Origin: Albula goreensis
Lineage: Eukaryota > Chordata > Actinopteri > Albuliformes > Albulidae
Direction: 5' to 3'
Assembly: GCA_022829145.1 (NCBI GenBank)
Contig: CM040745.1
Span: forward strand, 28,778,906 to 28,842,905
Length of the DNA: 64,000 nt
This document shows positions 26,100-39,110 of the stretch, piece by piece. The translations under genes and the position numbers were made by a program. The first letter of the stretch is position 1. The number at the start of each line of letters is the position of its first letter. The notes under the pieces were generated by a model. It worked only from the letters and a program-made list of their open reading frames with translations. It had not been told where the DNA came from and made no database searches.

Positions 26100-26640
26100 A
26101 GCTGAAATGTTTATATAATCACTTAAGTCCAGAATTTGGTCAGAATGGAGTGAATTCACAATCCTAAATTTGAGTTATGAGTATAACTGGAGAATAATTT
26201 GCAGTCAAGTCTCAGTTGGATGTAGATAATGTTGAATAACTGGAGCAGAGAAATAAAAAGTTTTTTTTCTATAGACTTGCTTAAATTGGGTAGCTTACTT
26301 AAAGGAAAATCTGAGTATATTTTAAATTTCCTTTCATCCATTTTGAACCTTGAAGATGTATAGCTGGGGTCCATCCATTTAATTATACATTGTAGTTGCC
26401 AAGATGTAATGTAAAAAAATCTAGGCCAGGCAGTCCACTGAGATGTTTTGTTTTGTTAAGTATAGCTAATATGATCCTGAGTTCTTTTAGTTTGCCACAG
26501 AAGTTGCTGAAGTCGCAAATTGCCTTACCCAGACTTGGGAGTCTGTTATTTGTATGGTTGACAGGGTGATGTAAAAGAATTAGCTGAATCTAGGAAGTAT
26601 ACTCATATAATTTTGGACATGGCTGTTCATGCATTTAATG
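26100..26640 (-). mobile_element. L1-clade LINE remnant (ORF2, C-terminal part of RT region)
   Basis: Read on the minus strand from about 26612 downward, pieces appear in the order expected of fish L1 ORF2. First comes NYMSILPRF (family form 'KMNILPRF'), then LLWQTKRTQDHISY (family 'FIW..KRPRIKY'), then FYITSWQLQCIIKWMDP (family 'FYYYYLAAQLQ.IIKWM'). A lysine-rich segment then reads SRFKMDERKFKIYSDF. The intervening reading frame shifts and carries stops, so the copy is dead. The RT catalytic domain upstream, the endonuclease, ORF1 and the 3' tail were not found, so this is a small internal fragment. L1 elements move by target-primed reverse transcription in the nucleus. The collinearity of three motifs makes the family call fairly secure. 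Confidence 0.68.
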
Positions 26641-28734
26641 ACAAAGAGACTTATGTCCGCTGTCCAGGGTCTTGTGTTGAAGAGATCCGTAATGGAGTTA
26701 AGGCTTTTTTAAAGACTTAAGTTTGGACCTGGAGACCGTGGCCCTGGAGTCACCGCTGTGCCATCTGTGCTTGCGCAAGGAGCACTAGTGCTTTAAGTGC
26801 CCATGTCGTCATAATGATCATTTCCTGTATTGTGTACTCCATTAATACATAGAGGTGTTGACTAAACACAGTATTGAAGAATAAAGTATTTATCATAGTC
26901 CGGCAAAAGATACTATTCTTCCTTTGCTGCAATTTTATGTTCCAATACCCTATTTTAAATGTGAATTTCTAATGGTTACTGCCATACAGTCAAAATGGCA
27001 AGTTTTACACCAGTGCAGTGCATTGATATCCATCCAGACTTGTGCTCTGCACATAGGGTATCAAATTCTGTGTCTCATGACTCATCAACCTCATATACTG
27101 TAACTATACTGTGACAGCCTAAAGCCTGCAGCCTATTCAAGTAGGCTACTTCTGAAATATTTATAATTATGAATTAGACACATTTCCTATTTTCAACTAT
27201 CTTAATTATCACTTCCCAAGTTTCATTTGAAGAAATTTGTTTTTAAATTCAAAGTAGTATTACACATTGTAACAGATGGAAGTAAATGTTATGTTAATAC
27301 ATTTTTTAAACAAACATTTTTATTTAACTATTTCATGGTAATTTAAAATTCAAATTAGAGCAAATGGGTGGAGACTTTACATGTGTTACAATATGCATGA
27401 TGTAGATTAAATATATAAATATAAGTATATTTAATAATATTATATGGGATACTTCCACTATTATTTAGTGCTTTAAAAGCTCTGTGAAAGTTTGTTAAAT
27501 ATGACTCCAAGATATATCACTTGAATTTTTCACAAAAGGCACATGTAAAAATGTATTTTATTCTATGTACAGCACCCCATATACTTCAAAAGATTGCTTG
27601 GAGAAATGCACTTTTCTATATTACACATGGTTGATGATACAGACAGTGCTCTTTAGCTGAAAAAAGTTGAAAAGTGTACAACACAATATAAACCGAGCAA
27701 CTTGACATTATTTAACCAATCCTGCTCATTGAAAGCCTGCACACTCTGCCAGTAAAAAAGCTTCCACTTTTTGTGTCTGCATTTCATTGTGGCATTTTTA
27801 GAATATTTTTTTGTATTGTGTGCCACATAGATATGGCCTCGTCTATGTAGAGTGGGAAAGTAATTACTTGGGCTGTCCCAACAACAATGTCCTTTGGCTT
27901 TTGTTCTTCAGCAATGACAGAATGTTACTGACAGAAAGTCATTTTGCATTGTGGGAGCATAAAAGAAGCCTGTTTGATCACTCGGGAAGCCATGTCTTGC
28001 CCTCCTTGGAGGCAGAACAATGCAACTGTGTGTGACTCCATCACAAAAAGGAAAGGGAAGGGAGGTGACATATGTGTAGGTATATTAATGTCTGTTTGAA
28101 TTGCAGACAAACAAGGGCCATTTTACATAAATCAGATTAAAAGCAAGTAAAGATTCTGGTTTCCATTCTTTTTTCCTACCTCTTGACTGTGCTTAGCTGA
28201 GCGTGGTGTTCCTTTGACCCCAGAGAGGAGAGAGGTTCTGTCAGGTGCCTTTTAGAGGGAAAAAATGGTACTTTCCTTCATAGACAGGAAATAAAGAACC
28301 ATTAAGATGTGGATTTCCATACCCATCTGGAATGAATTGTAATGTCTTCTGTTAGCACTCTTATAGTGTTAAGTGCACAGTTGATAAGTTGCTGTCTGCT
28401 CCTTTGGGTTAATTCTCTTTGATAATATTAGTTAGTGAGCCAATAATGAACGTGAAGACTGGCAACATAAGTACAGCATCTCTGTTGCTTTGAGTAAGAT
28501 AATACAGAAACACACCCTTTCTTAAAAATACAGTGACTACAGCTTGATACAGAGACTTCATAATGGAAAAATCACATTTATGAAAGTAATGTTCCACTGC
28601 AGAAAATATTGACAACTTCCATTTTAAATCACATCAGAATCAAAATTTCACAGGTTGTTCATGACCCAAAATACAAACTATTCAGTGAGTTTATGAAGAG
28701 CTGCATAATGAGCCACTAATTGCAGTACATTGTG

Positions 28735-28738
<4 letters not shown>

Positions 28739-28787
<49 letters not shown>
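28739..28787. repeat. (CT)n microsatellite
   Basis: About 24 uninterrupted CT units followed by a broken tail to roughly 28795. Confidence 0.95.
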
Positions 28788-28792
<5 letters not shown>

Positions 28793-30911
28793 GTCTCAAT
28801 TCTGTAAGGTATTTACAGAAAGTTATTTGGGAGAATGACAGTTCCAGGCTATACATTTAAATAACACTAGCGATTAACAGCTCATTTTTGTTGTGAGTTC
28901 AGGTTCAAAATGGATGTCAGAATATTGAGATTTCAGGTTTAAGTGTGTAATATTTAAAAAGAGGAATGAATGCTGTATGGGCAATATTATGCTTTGTGCA
29001 TAAAGAATGCCTTGGCATAAATCCAAATTATAAGTTTTTCCCTTTACAGTTTAAATAAATGCAAAAACAAAACAAAAAACCACAATGATCGGCTCAAATC
29101 ATAAAGCTGCTGATATCATGAAGTAGCTCCAAATACTTTCTTATGATATGTTTTTCTCCCATTACTAGACACACATTTTCTGGCACTCTGCTTCAATGTT
29201 ATATGAACCATACTGTATGTGTTCATGGCTGCAGTTTTTGTGCATGTTTGAATGATGAGGAGTGAGTGGAACATGAGCTGTGACACTGGCAAAATTTGAT
29301 GTTATGGCATGCACAAAATGATTATATACAATCGATGGAATCCTTTGAGGAAAGTTATGTTTGAGTGTTAAAAAGTTATGTTGCAGTTATAATGCTATAG
29401 TCCCCAAAAAGCTATTGTTAAATTTAAGTTAAAAGATTCATACATGGATAATGGTTTAAAAAATCCTCAAGGCCTAATTAAGTGTGCACATACTGGAGTA
29501 AGCCTGCAGACACCACTGAACATGGCCACCTTCAACTGGACCAATAGTATTTGGAAAGTGTGTGTAAAATGAATGTTACCTTAGAAAGTGTTGGGGAAAG
29601 TTAATGTACTGGTTTATTTGAGCTGCCATGACAATGCTGTCATGCCTGAACCAACCGTAATACCTTCTTCCCCCCGGTGCTAAAATACATGTGCAATAAC
29701 CTCTCCTGAAATTGCCACCTGCCTTGAGAAATTGCATTAGGCATCTTTCATGAATGTATTAGCGTACTCTCCTCCCAGTTCTTTGAGGTCTCACACCTCA
29801 GCTCCCAAAAATTCATTTGCATTAATGCCAACTCAGAAATTGCAGTGTCCCCACACGTTTCACACCAGTAATATTAGCAAGCGTTGGTGTGCCTGTTTTG
29901 TAAATTCATTCATGTGCTTTACTGCATGAGGTGAAGCTATGCAGGCAACTACCACCCCCCCAAACTCCCAAACTCCTGTAAACCTTTAACAAGTCTGTTC
30001 CCACCTTATTTTTTGAGGTCTGTTCAATGGGTGGGTGCAAGGGTCCCCTGTCCACCCCCCTGAATGACATTGCATGTCTGATTGCCCTGTGAATCTGAAT
30101 TCAATCGTTCTTTTCTAAGCAATGTGTAGATGTTTAAATTCCAGCTCCTTCTCGTGTTTTCTCATTATTTTTACAGGGGAAGAGGCAATGCTTCCGCTCT
30201 CAAGGAAAATCACAAGGTGTTTCTTTATCTTTGTTTTTATCACCTATGTATTTGTATCTGTGTGTTGTACTTCTGGCCAACGCATTCCACTAATTTAGGT
30301 TCATTGCTGCATAACAGCTAATATTGCATCTACTTTGCTACTTAAAGACATTCCAAATATAATATTAGCCTATTGAATCTAGGTATACATTTCTAAGTAT
30401 GCTTTCATATTGCATAACAATGGTATTATAGTGAAAAGTGAGCATTTTCAGGCAGCTCTGGTATTTAAATTTTTGTCAATAGATAATAATTTATGAAAGG
30501 ATTGGGCTGAGAGGAGGAAAGTAAGACCCTTCCTCATGGGTCACTATTTTTAAAGAGAGTTTTTTTCTTGCCACAAAATACATTTTTTTCTTGTTTACAT
30601 AAATGTGACAGTGTACTTCAGTTTAAATGTACTTTGATGAAGGTATTTTAGTTCACTTTGATTCTATCTTTGGTTGGGTTTTTCCAAGTTGGCTTGTTTT
30701 TGTTGTATGTCTGAGTGGCTTACATAAGGCTGCATTAGTTAGCTTGAGAACTAGAGGATGATGCAGAATGGAAATAATTTAATCGCATGACTCTTGGTAC
30801 TCATTGGGTATGTGGATCATAAAAACACTCAAAACTGAAATAATTTCACTGACATAATTTCAGAATGACCATAACATGCTTTTCTATGTGTGTGACCAAT
30901 TCCTCATGACC

Positions 30912-30938
30912 ATTATTATTATTATTATTATTATTATT
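30912..30938. repeat. (ATT)9 trinucleotide microsatellite
   Basis: Nine uninterrupted ATT units in AT-rich surroundings. Confidence 0.93.
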
Positions 30939-32165
30939 GGCCATAGAAGAATCAATTAATTTTCAATTAACACTTTAAGTAATCTTCTTGCGAAAGTTTT
31001 TCATAAGTTATGAAAAGGTCTGCCAGGTCTGCTTGGTAACAGGTCAGAAAACTACCTTTCATTAAAACTAGAAAGACCTTTTGAATCTAATTATTCTTTC
31101 CAAAGCAGTTACTTTGAGCAAATCTCACAAGGAACGGAAAGATGTCTGTGTAAATTGACTGAACAGACCTTTCCTTGTTTAGTCAAAATAAGGTATGGAT
31201 GAAAAATAAAGCATCCTTAACAGTAGACAACGTGTTTTTGGACATTTGGATTTCAGTAAACACAAATCTCCATCACTGCTGTGTTCTGAGCAGGTCGTCA
31301 TAAAAAGCAGATCCTTTTGTAATGAGCTGCTGTCTCCAGTGTGCCACTAAAGCACAGGAAATCCATGATCTACCTAAATAAAACCTGAATAATATCACAT
31401 CAAGAAAAAATGATTCATCTTTTTCCCCTTTTTGTCACCATGGTTACATGAACAGGATTGCACAAAAAACTCCCACATGCATTCCGGATGTCTGAAAGTA
31501 ACAAAAGTGTCTAGTGAGCACAGACCTGGAAATTGCTTACTCTGTCCATTCACTCAAATAATTTTTTTGAATCAATAATGCATTCCTCCATCTACTTCTG
31601 CATCCCTGATGCAGTCATTTAAATAATGCCTTCTGATGTAAAAGGATGACTGTGTCTCAAATGTGAGGCAGCTGTGTGTGATGGCAGCATTCAACCACTT
31701 GTCCTTTATGGGTGTGTCCCACATGAAGCATTTATAAATGTGTTTAATATATAAATGCATTAGGATAGGATGGATAGGTGGCATTTGATATTTTTTACAA
31801 AGACCTATGAGTGTATGCTACCAAATGTTGCCACATTAAGGGGGTCAACCTTTGATAGCAGTTATGTCCAATAACATCTGTTGTGCAATACATTTGAGCA
31901 ATGGAGGTGTTTTGTGACTTGGTGAGTTTACCATTAATTATGTAAATAGTAACTCAATAGCTAATAATTGTTATATTTATGGTAGCCAGCTGTCTGTAAT
32001 CTTAAGTGCCTTCAACTGATCAAGAAAAACAATCATGGAATTATAACTAAACAGTTTGTTAAACTGAACAAGGTAGCTGGCAAGTCAGATAAAGAGATTG
32101 TTGAACAAGTGCAAATTCGCAATAGCTGCAACCACATTCACCAATGTATCTACACATGCATGCAT

Positions 32166-32287
<122 letters not shown>

Positions 32288-32469
32288 CCTCCCAAACACT
32301 TGACCTCAATGGCAGATGTTGTGATGCAATATTTAATACTGTGGACTTGTGTGAATGTGAAATTCTTTCTATACAGTATATTTGGACAAAGAAATGTAGT
32401 GAAGTGAAGAAAGAAAAACTACTCTCTGCTGAGTGCAATGATGCCTTCCACAAGAGTGTGTGACAAACG

Positions 32470-32690
32470 GTTCATGAGTTATGAAAGGGGGCTCGGCTAA
32501 AGTGTAGGGGCGGTGCAAACTGTCACCAAAGAAAGAGTCTGTGTGTGTATGTGTATGTCTGTATATCTGTGTGTGTGTGCCTTTCTACAAAGTTTAGCCA
32601 TGTTACATGAATCTGTGTAGAAGTTATACACCTTTTTGTTATAGGCCACTCCCACTGCCACACCCCCTTTTTGCCAATTGGTATGAACAG

Positions 32691-32788
<98 letters not shown>

Positions 32789-32940
32789 ACCTCCATGCCA
32801 AATTTCAGTCTCCCTGGGCGAGAACTGTGGCCACAAAAGGGTGGGGGCTTTTTTTGGACCAACCGACTGACCAACCAACCAACTGACCGACAGAGCGACC
32901 CATAGAACTGCTGGTCGCAGCTAAAACTCTATAGGTTTTT
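32470..32940 (+). repeat. Probable interspersed repeat with ACCA/ACCG end and CA tract
   Basis: The block carries a GT-rich patch (32536-32578), 'TAGGCCACTCCCACTGCCAC', the second long CA tract, and 'CCAAATTTCAGTCTCCCTGG'. A run of ACCAACCGACTGACC-type tetranucleotides (about 32860-32890) follows, and the block ends in GCGACC (32895-32900), a 12-base loop and GGTCGC (32913-32918). I recall blocks ending with this last motif and 'GCAGCTAAAA' in many copies in fish genomes, but I cannot name the family. No coding capacity. Limits are approximate. Confidence 0.4.
32694..32785. repeat. Long pure (CA)46 microsatellite
   Basis: 92 bases of uninterrupted AC/CA within the preceding interspersed repeat. 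The right flank ACACTTGACCTCCATGCCA resembles that of the (CA)58 tract about 490 bases upstream. Confidence 0.97.
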
Positions 32941-34392
32941 TTATGGTGGTTGGCAAACCCACTGTTGTCACTTTTGTCTATGCTGATCTCATGTGTGTTA
33001 CTCCAACACTCTTTGATGTAATTTTACCTTCAAAGTGTGTCCCAAATATGTTTCCTTTTGTGGTTTTATTTCTGTTTCTGTGCTGCATTTACAGACTGCT
33101 GCCAGTGAAGGACTCTGGCTTCAGGCAGCTGCCTTGTGATTAAGACAGAGCCAATGTCTACATGTCTAGCTATGAGCTAAATGCCTCAAAAGACACAAGC
33201 TGAGATGAAAAGGTACAATAAGCATTCACAGAAATGATTTAGAATATTGGAACTTTTTCGCTGATGTAACAGAAAAAGTACATTGTACCAAAACCACAAA
33301 GGTTACACTTCAGCTTTGGCTCACTAAAGTTCACTTTACTATGGATTTAAATGGATTATGGAATTGATGTTGCTGCACCAAGTGGATACTGCAGACCAAG
33401 ATGGTTCAAAGACATGCAATGCTATTTCTTCCAATTTCAGACTTTTCTTTTATGATTTGGTGATTTCATTGCACCAGGCTCTTAATCTGAAAGCTTTTCC
33501 ACATGTAATGCCCTTGTTATATGTTCAAAAAAGAGCATTAAGGCAGCTAAATGATTTCAACTGTATTAAAAGCTACAAAAACCAGCAGCAGAAAAAGCAG
33601 GGCTGTGTCTACTAGGTTATAAAATAGGCATGGCAGGATTCGATTTATGTGCTTAAACATGGATAAATGACATTTTCATGACACCTGCCACACTCACCAG
33701 ACAAAATAATACCCATTGATAAACATCTCAATTTAAAGAGCAGATAAGCTCCTCCTGGCTCAGTTTGTCGCTTGGATATTTTAAAAGTAACACATCCTAT
33801 TTCAGAATTTCAGGTTCCAGATTAGTTATTGTCTCATCCGACATGATGTGACGTGACTTGATTTCAGATGTTGAATAAAGATTGAGAAGGGAGCTAAGAA
33901 ACACATTTTTAACACCCTGCTCCAAAGACACCGTGCTTTTTATGCTTTCAGTCCTAAATATCTCTAGTGCCATGCTTTGATATCTGAACATGAACAGCAA
34001 TCTTTCGCTCAGCTTTTATTTTTAAGATAGCTTTTATTGAGAATTTTCTCCAATGCAACAATTCTGTGTAATCGATCTGACTGCATGGTATGCATTGGGG
34101 AGTGAAATGGGTAAACCCTCACTGTTGGAGGGACTACATTCTAAATATCCACTTGGCACAAATTGCTTGGAAATGCTTTCAAGAACTCAGTTGATTTAGA
34201 CCTCCTTGTAGCAAACATTGAGTGGACTTATCTAAATATGGATCAAAACAGAATTAAAACCACCACAATAATTACTTTTGTTTGAGGCCCATTTGGCATA
34301 AATAATGTAACAGGGATAGACTTACATTAAAATCTGCTCTTCTGTCCTTGTGCTAACAAAGCACAGTTTTTATATATCTACTGAAGGTTTGT

Positions 34393-34465
34393 ATGTGCAA
34401 AAACATATAGAAAACAGTTATTATGTGCAAAAACATACATAAAACAGTTATTATGTGCAAAAACC
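34393..34465. repeat. 30-bp tandem repeat, 2.4 copies
   Basis: ATGTGCAAAAACATA-type units start at 34393, 34423 and 34453 (the last truncated), each ending in AAAACAGTTATT. The first two copies differ at few positions, so the duplication is fairly recent. Confidence 0.9.
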
Positions 34466-34610
34466 TTTTGCGGTGACAGTAGCAAGGGGCAAAGACTGCA
34501 TTGATAATAAATGGAAAAATGCATGGATTGTTCATTTTTCATGGGGTAGTTTAAATGAGTATGCCAAATTGGGTGTCCCTAAATTAGTTTGTAAATTAGT
34601 GGGAGGGGGT

Positions 34611-34635
34611 CATGCAAATAGATTATCTTTGCATG
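34611..34635. promoter_or_regulatory. Inverted octamer-like pair, possible POU/homeobox site
   Basis: CATGCAAA (34611-34618) and its exact reverse complement TTTGCATG (34628-34635) flank a 9-base spacer TAGATTATC. The left copy extends to ATGCAAAT, the canonical POU-factor octamer, and the spacer holds GATTA, a core of Otx/Pitx-type sites. The arrangement is seen in the sequence. Enhancer function is inference. Confidence 0.25.
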
Positions 34636-35130
34636 TCCAATGTGATTTACTAACTAAAGCAATTTTAGGGAAGGTAATTGCAAGCACAATTTAGTAAGAA
34701 TGAAAAGGAGGGATAAACAAACACAGAGTTGATAAGATGACGGCAGTCAGAGGAGAATTCCTAACATTCAACGACCAAAATGTAGAAAGCAGATATTTTT
34801 CACCCCTGTAAACCTTTCCAGAATGTCAGAGGCAGAAGTATTAGATACGTATTGCCTATCTAGCGATCTCATTTTACAGCTTTCGGATGAAATGGAGGAT
34901 GACTTTTTCTGGGCTGTTCTAGCATACTACAGCTATTGATCTTTAGGTGTGCTGGCCCTGTTTCTTGACGAATATGGACAAGCCCCTGTGTCCATTCTAT
35001 TGTTATCGTGGGGGATTATGGAAACATGGGTTTGTGATATCCATAGCTGAACGTTAAGAATGATTAAGTAAAAAACAGAAGCTAATTAGCTGGTGTTTTC
35101 AGGTAATGCTAAAAATACATAAAAAAAATA

Positions 35131-35154
35131 CATTGTGGATACGTATACACAATG
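35131..35154. repeat. 24-bp near-perfect palindrome
   Basis: CATTGTG (35131-35137) and CACAATG (35148-35154) flank the self-complementary core ATACGTAT. Only one base pair (G/A) is mismatched. CATTGT/ACAATG are also SOX-type cores. Confidence 0.8.
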
Positions 35155-38100
35155 AGCAATAATAATACATTCATTTTAATCACAAAGAAAATTGCATTAC
35201 TAACCATGGATTGCTGAACTGCTTTGATCCTGCTGTTCACATAAGGATCTCTGCACCATTGCTTTGACTGATCTGTAATTAGCCTGTTTTACCATGCAAG
35301 AATCCAAAAATCATCATGTTTTATATAAACACAAAGATATTTTTAAATAAAAAAGAATATGATTTCAGGGGATGGTTTAAATGGATCCAGAGAGATAAAA
35401 CTGTCAAATCAATTTTTTTTTCAATGACACTGAGGAGAGCTGTGACAAGATAAATAAAGTGAAAAATGGGCCATTCTGATCTCAGGAACTTAAAGACGAA
35501 AATATGATTTTGAATAAAATAAACTTATTATCTTTGTCATCAATATAGCAGAGCGTTTAACAGTGATGTGGTGAGAACTTTGTAGTTGTAAATCTGGCAG
35601 GGCTTTATAACCCCAGATTGAATAGGGTTAAGAGTTGTAAATGATGCTCATGTATTTATCAAAGTGGTGTAATGTGAAACAGGAGGAAAAGCTTGTCAGA
35701 TTGTCTCTTGTCAGATTGCAGGAATAAACAACAAATCACATATACTGTGTGTTTGTATTGTTACACTGTAAAGATACCTAGATATTTAAATAACTGAACT
35801 CATGGGTTGTCCTTGAAATCAGATAATTAGATGAGTTTTTCCATGTTCAAAGTTTAGAAATGAGTATTTTGATGTTAGGGCAAAACAATTACCTGGAAAA
35901 TGTGAAATTAGGGCCATTTAGTATGAGCGAGTATCAGTCAAGCAGCACCTCCAAATAAACACCAAGAGCCTCCTGCAGCAGCTCAGCTGTGAAGCCCCTG
36001 GGGCTCTCCTCTCTATTCCTTCAGCCACACTGACAATTCACAGATTACAATGTCTGAAGTAGCCCTCCAAACTGTCATTTCTTCTGCAACAATTTAACCC
36101 GTGTAGCTAGATGTTTTTCTTCTGGTAGATAGGTACTTCTTGAGTCTGCAGTGTGTGTAGCATCCTTTTCCAGGCTGGCAGTGTAGAGCCATGAGGATCT
36201 ATTGCATCTCACAGTAACATAGTGTAAACATAGTATGCTTTAAAAATACCCTGTCACAGTGCAGGTGCAATCTGTCCAACATGTAGATTGACAGTGGAAA
36301 AATTCTCAGGTCTGAGTGGCTTTCTCCATATGCAGTGAGGCTATATCCCCAAGTTTCTCACTGCAGCATGTGCTTACTATAGCTGGGATTCATTCAACAT
36401 GTGTTCTTAACTTTTACTTTTGATTAAATAAAATCATTACACATTCCCTACAAGAACAGTTTGCTGAATTAATTTTAATGAATGCTGAACTTGCCAAACA
36501 TAGTGAATTTACAGCAAAATTCATGACAAATATTGATTACATTTAAGCCCATGTTTTAAACAGCAAAATATTACTTGTGATTTCAGAGAATGGTTATTAA
36601 ATCAGGTTTATGAAAAATGTTGCTCTAATGTGGAAGCCTGCTAGGGGCAAGTCTCACTCCTCCATTCTTCTGTCAGTCATTTTTTAAAACAATATTTACA
36701 GACATAATAACCATGTACATATGAGGGGTACCTTTGACAATGTAAATTTATGGCTGTTTTTGTTCTCTACCTTCTTTTTTCCAATCTCTCCACATTGTGA
36801 CACAATAGGGGTGTCCCATTACCCTAGTATCCCCCCATTACATGTTCTGTTATTTTCACTGTGCAGTCCCCAGCAGAACCACTCAGCAGCTTCCCTGGAG
36901 GATAACTGGGGCAGCTGGCATGGGCCTATCACTTGGCTGCTTGGGTGACTAGAGGATTTGCTGTTGAGCGATGGGCTGAGAAATACTCTGCCACCTCCAT
37001 GATCAACATGGCCAGCTATGCGTCGCCTCACAAGTCTCCCTGGCACAGCTTAGGATGGCACAGACAGAGTTAGTGCAGGACTACATCCTGGGCCACTTCA
37101 CTGCATTAGGAACTGCACTCTATGGACCCAAGTTTCTATCAGTGTAACCTGTTTGTGAAACATCAGGTTAAGAAATGTCTATAAACACTGTGTATTACCA
37201 GTTCTTACCACTTTGTGACTTATTAAACAAACAGTATCTAAATAATTGAATGTTGTAATACTTATCAAACCCTACACCCAGGGATTGGAGAGAACTGAGG
37301 TGCTATAAATAGAAAATATTCTTGTGTGTAAAATCTTACATAATACATGGCCTGAAGTGTTGTGTCAAGCTATATTTCTGTGTGAAGGCAGAAGTCCTCA
37401 AAAACCTGCAATTTTTAAGATGAACTGGGACTAAAATAGTAATGTTTGTTGTCAGCTATGTACATTGTGTGATTGTGCAGTGAACATGTCAGTAAAAATA
37501 CAATGCTTACCATTGCAATTTTGCATTTATTTCATTCATTACATTTTATTTTGGCAAGTCTGTGGCAACAGGTCTGATCAGAAGTAAGAAGTGATTAAGT
37601 TACAGTGGCCTCAGTGAACTAGGAAACGTACTGAAGCAGAAGGCTCTTTAATCCACGGAAAATTGCTCAGTTGTGAGCACCATGCCCTGCACAGACTACA
37701 CCAAATGTAACAAGCATGTCTTTAAATTATCCTCGTCCTTTCAAAAGCACTGCTTTCAATTAACTAACAAGATGGTATTTTCAAATGGTATAAAAGGTTA
37801 CCAAGTTACAAAGGAAACAGACAGCTCTTCTGTTTATAAAGATTCCTTAACCTGTAAGGTTTTTCTTCACAGCCTGTAGAGGAGCACAACTTCAGCTGTA
37901 GCACTGCCACTTTTTAAATCCAGGCCAACATAATACAGTCTGCTCTGGCACAGACTTCCTGAGTAAACAGTCACAACTATTTTCTCTATTGTACAGCACT
38001 ATGAAAACGCAGTAAAGCTGCTGTTTGTGTTTCTTATTCTATATTATTAAAGGTTATTCCCAGACCTTTCTCAAAACCAATGGAAGCCATTTCTAAACTT

Positions 38101-38652
38101 TCTGTGCATTCATGCAGGGGAATAAGTGTAGGCTGGAAGTTGATTGCATTCAGCTGAGACAAAGCTGTAATACTTTGGCCACTTTGATGATAAAAAATGA
38201 TGGCAGGGAGGGGCATTAATGTAGCACCGGTCCAGGGCAACTATGGAAGATTGATATTGTCATTTCATACTTCCAAAATAAAGTCTATTGCATTGTTGTA
38301 TCTTCTAGGCTTGTATCTGTCTCTACGACAGTAAATAATGTTATCATTAATTTTACAAATGGGGGGTCAAAGCTACAAGACTCACCAGGCAAGATGAATT
38401 TTGCATGGTGTCATAAAAAGTTTTTAAATTATTTATTTTCAGAAACAGAGTGAAGTTTTATTTGTATGTTTTTAGACCAATATTTTGGCTTTGAGGAACA
38501 TGAGCTAGAGTTCATTTTAGAGAGCATTTGCCTGCTGTAATTTTGTTACACTGAAAATAAGTTATCCTAAAGCTTGGAGCATTTCTATACACTTGGCTGC
38601 CCGTGTCCATTTCTACTGACTGTGAAAAATGCCTTTGAAATGTTTTTTCTTT

Positions 38653-38760
38653 TGCATCGAACATTTGTACCCAGCATACTGTGCGCATATCTATACTAAG
38701 TTTAGCATTTAGTATAGATACAGTATGTGCACGGTACACTGGGTACAAATATTGAATGCA
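38653..38760. repeat. ~108-bp inverted repeat (hairpin or MITE-like)
   Basis: The left arm (38653-38698) and right arm (38710-38760) are reverse complements over about 46-51 bases, with about seven mismatches and one 5-base gap, around an 11-base loop. The best-conserved part is ATTTGTACCCAG, matched by CTGGGTACAAAT, and the loop-proximal part is TCTATACTA, matched by TAGTATAGA. It encodes no protein. A short palindromic DNA transposon (MITE), or a hairpin RNA locus, would both fit. No clear target-site duplication was found. Confidence 0.75.
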
Positions 38761-38944
38761 TTACACATTTAATAAAATCACACTTTTAAAAAGTTTTTCT
38801 GCCTCTGGACCAAAATACAGACCTTTATTTTTCCAATTTATAACAGAAAGAGATGCAGGATTTAGATGTTAGACCCCTAGAGAAAACATTTTCATATAAT
38901 TTACTGGCAGAATGCTTCCAAGTGAATCTTCTTGGAGGATAGCT

Positions 38945-39110
38945 GAATCTCCAATTAAAAGCCCTTTACTGACGGTCGTTGCACAGATAATCGCCTTAAC
39001 CCCTCACCTGCTGCTGCTTCCGCAGGTGAATCATGAGTCATAATTGTGAGGTCAGCTGACAGCTGTGTTGTTTACTGTTCTCAGGTCAGCGCATCAAATC
39101 TCTAGCCTTC
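38945..39110. promoter_or_regulatory. Possible enhancer: clustered E-boxes and AP-1 site
   Basis: Within about 170 bases there is a perfect 8-bp inverted repeat of an E-box (TCACCTGC at 39004, GCAGGTGA at 39022). A TGAGTCAT AP-1-type site follows at about 39035, then the 10-bp palindrome GTCAGCTGAC at 39051 and a further CAGCTG just after it. The block is denser in known binding words than its surroundings. Conservation across species is unknown here, so regulatory function is inference. Confidence 0.3.

Larger units (their letters stand above)
26650..32155. other. Noncoding stretch with two simple repeats
   Basis: AT-rich DNA with a (CT)n tract at 28739 and an (ATT)n tract at 30912, both listed. 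No frame exceeds about 75 codons. No TE family or RNA gene was recognised by eye. Confidence 0.5.
32945..38640. other. Noncoding stretch with inverted-repeat sites
   Basis: No gene recognised; frames are at most 85 codons. The interval contains the 30-bp tandem repeat at 34393, the inverted octamer-like pair at 34611 and a 24-bp palindrome at 35131, listed separately. Confidence 0.5.
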
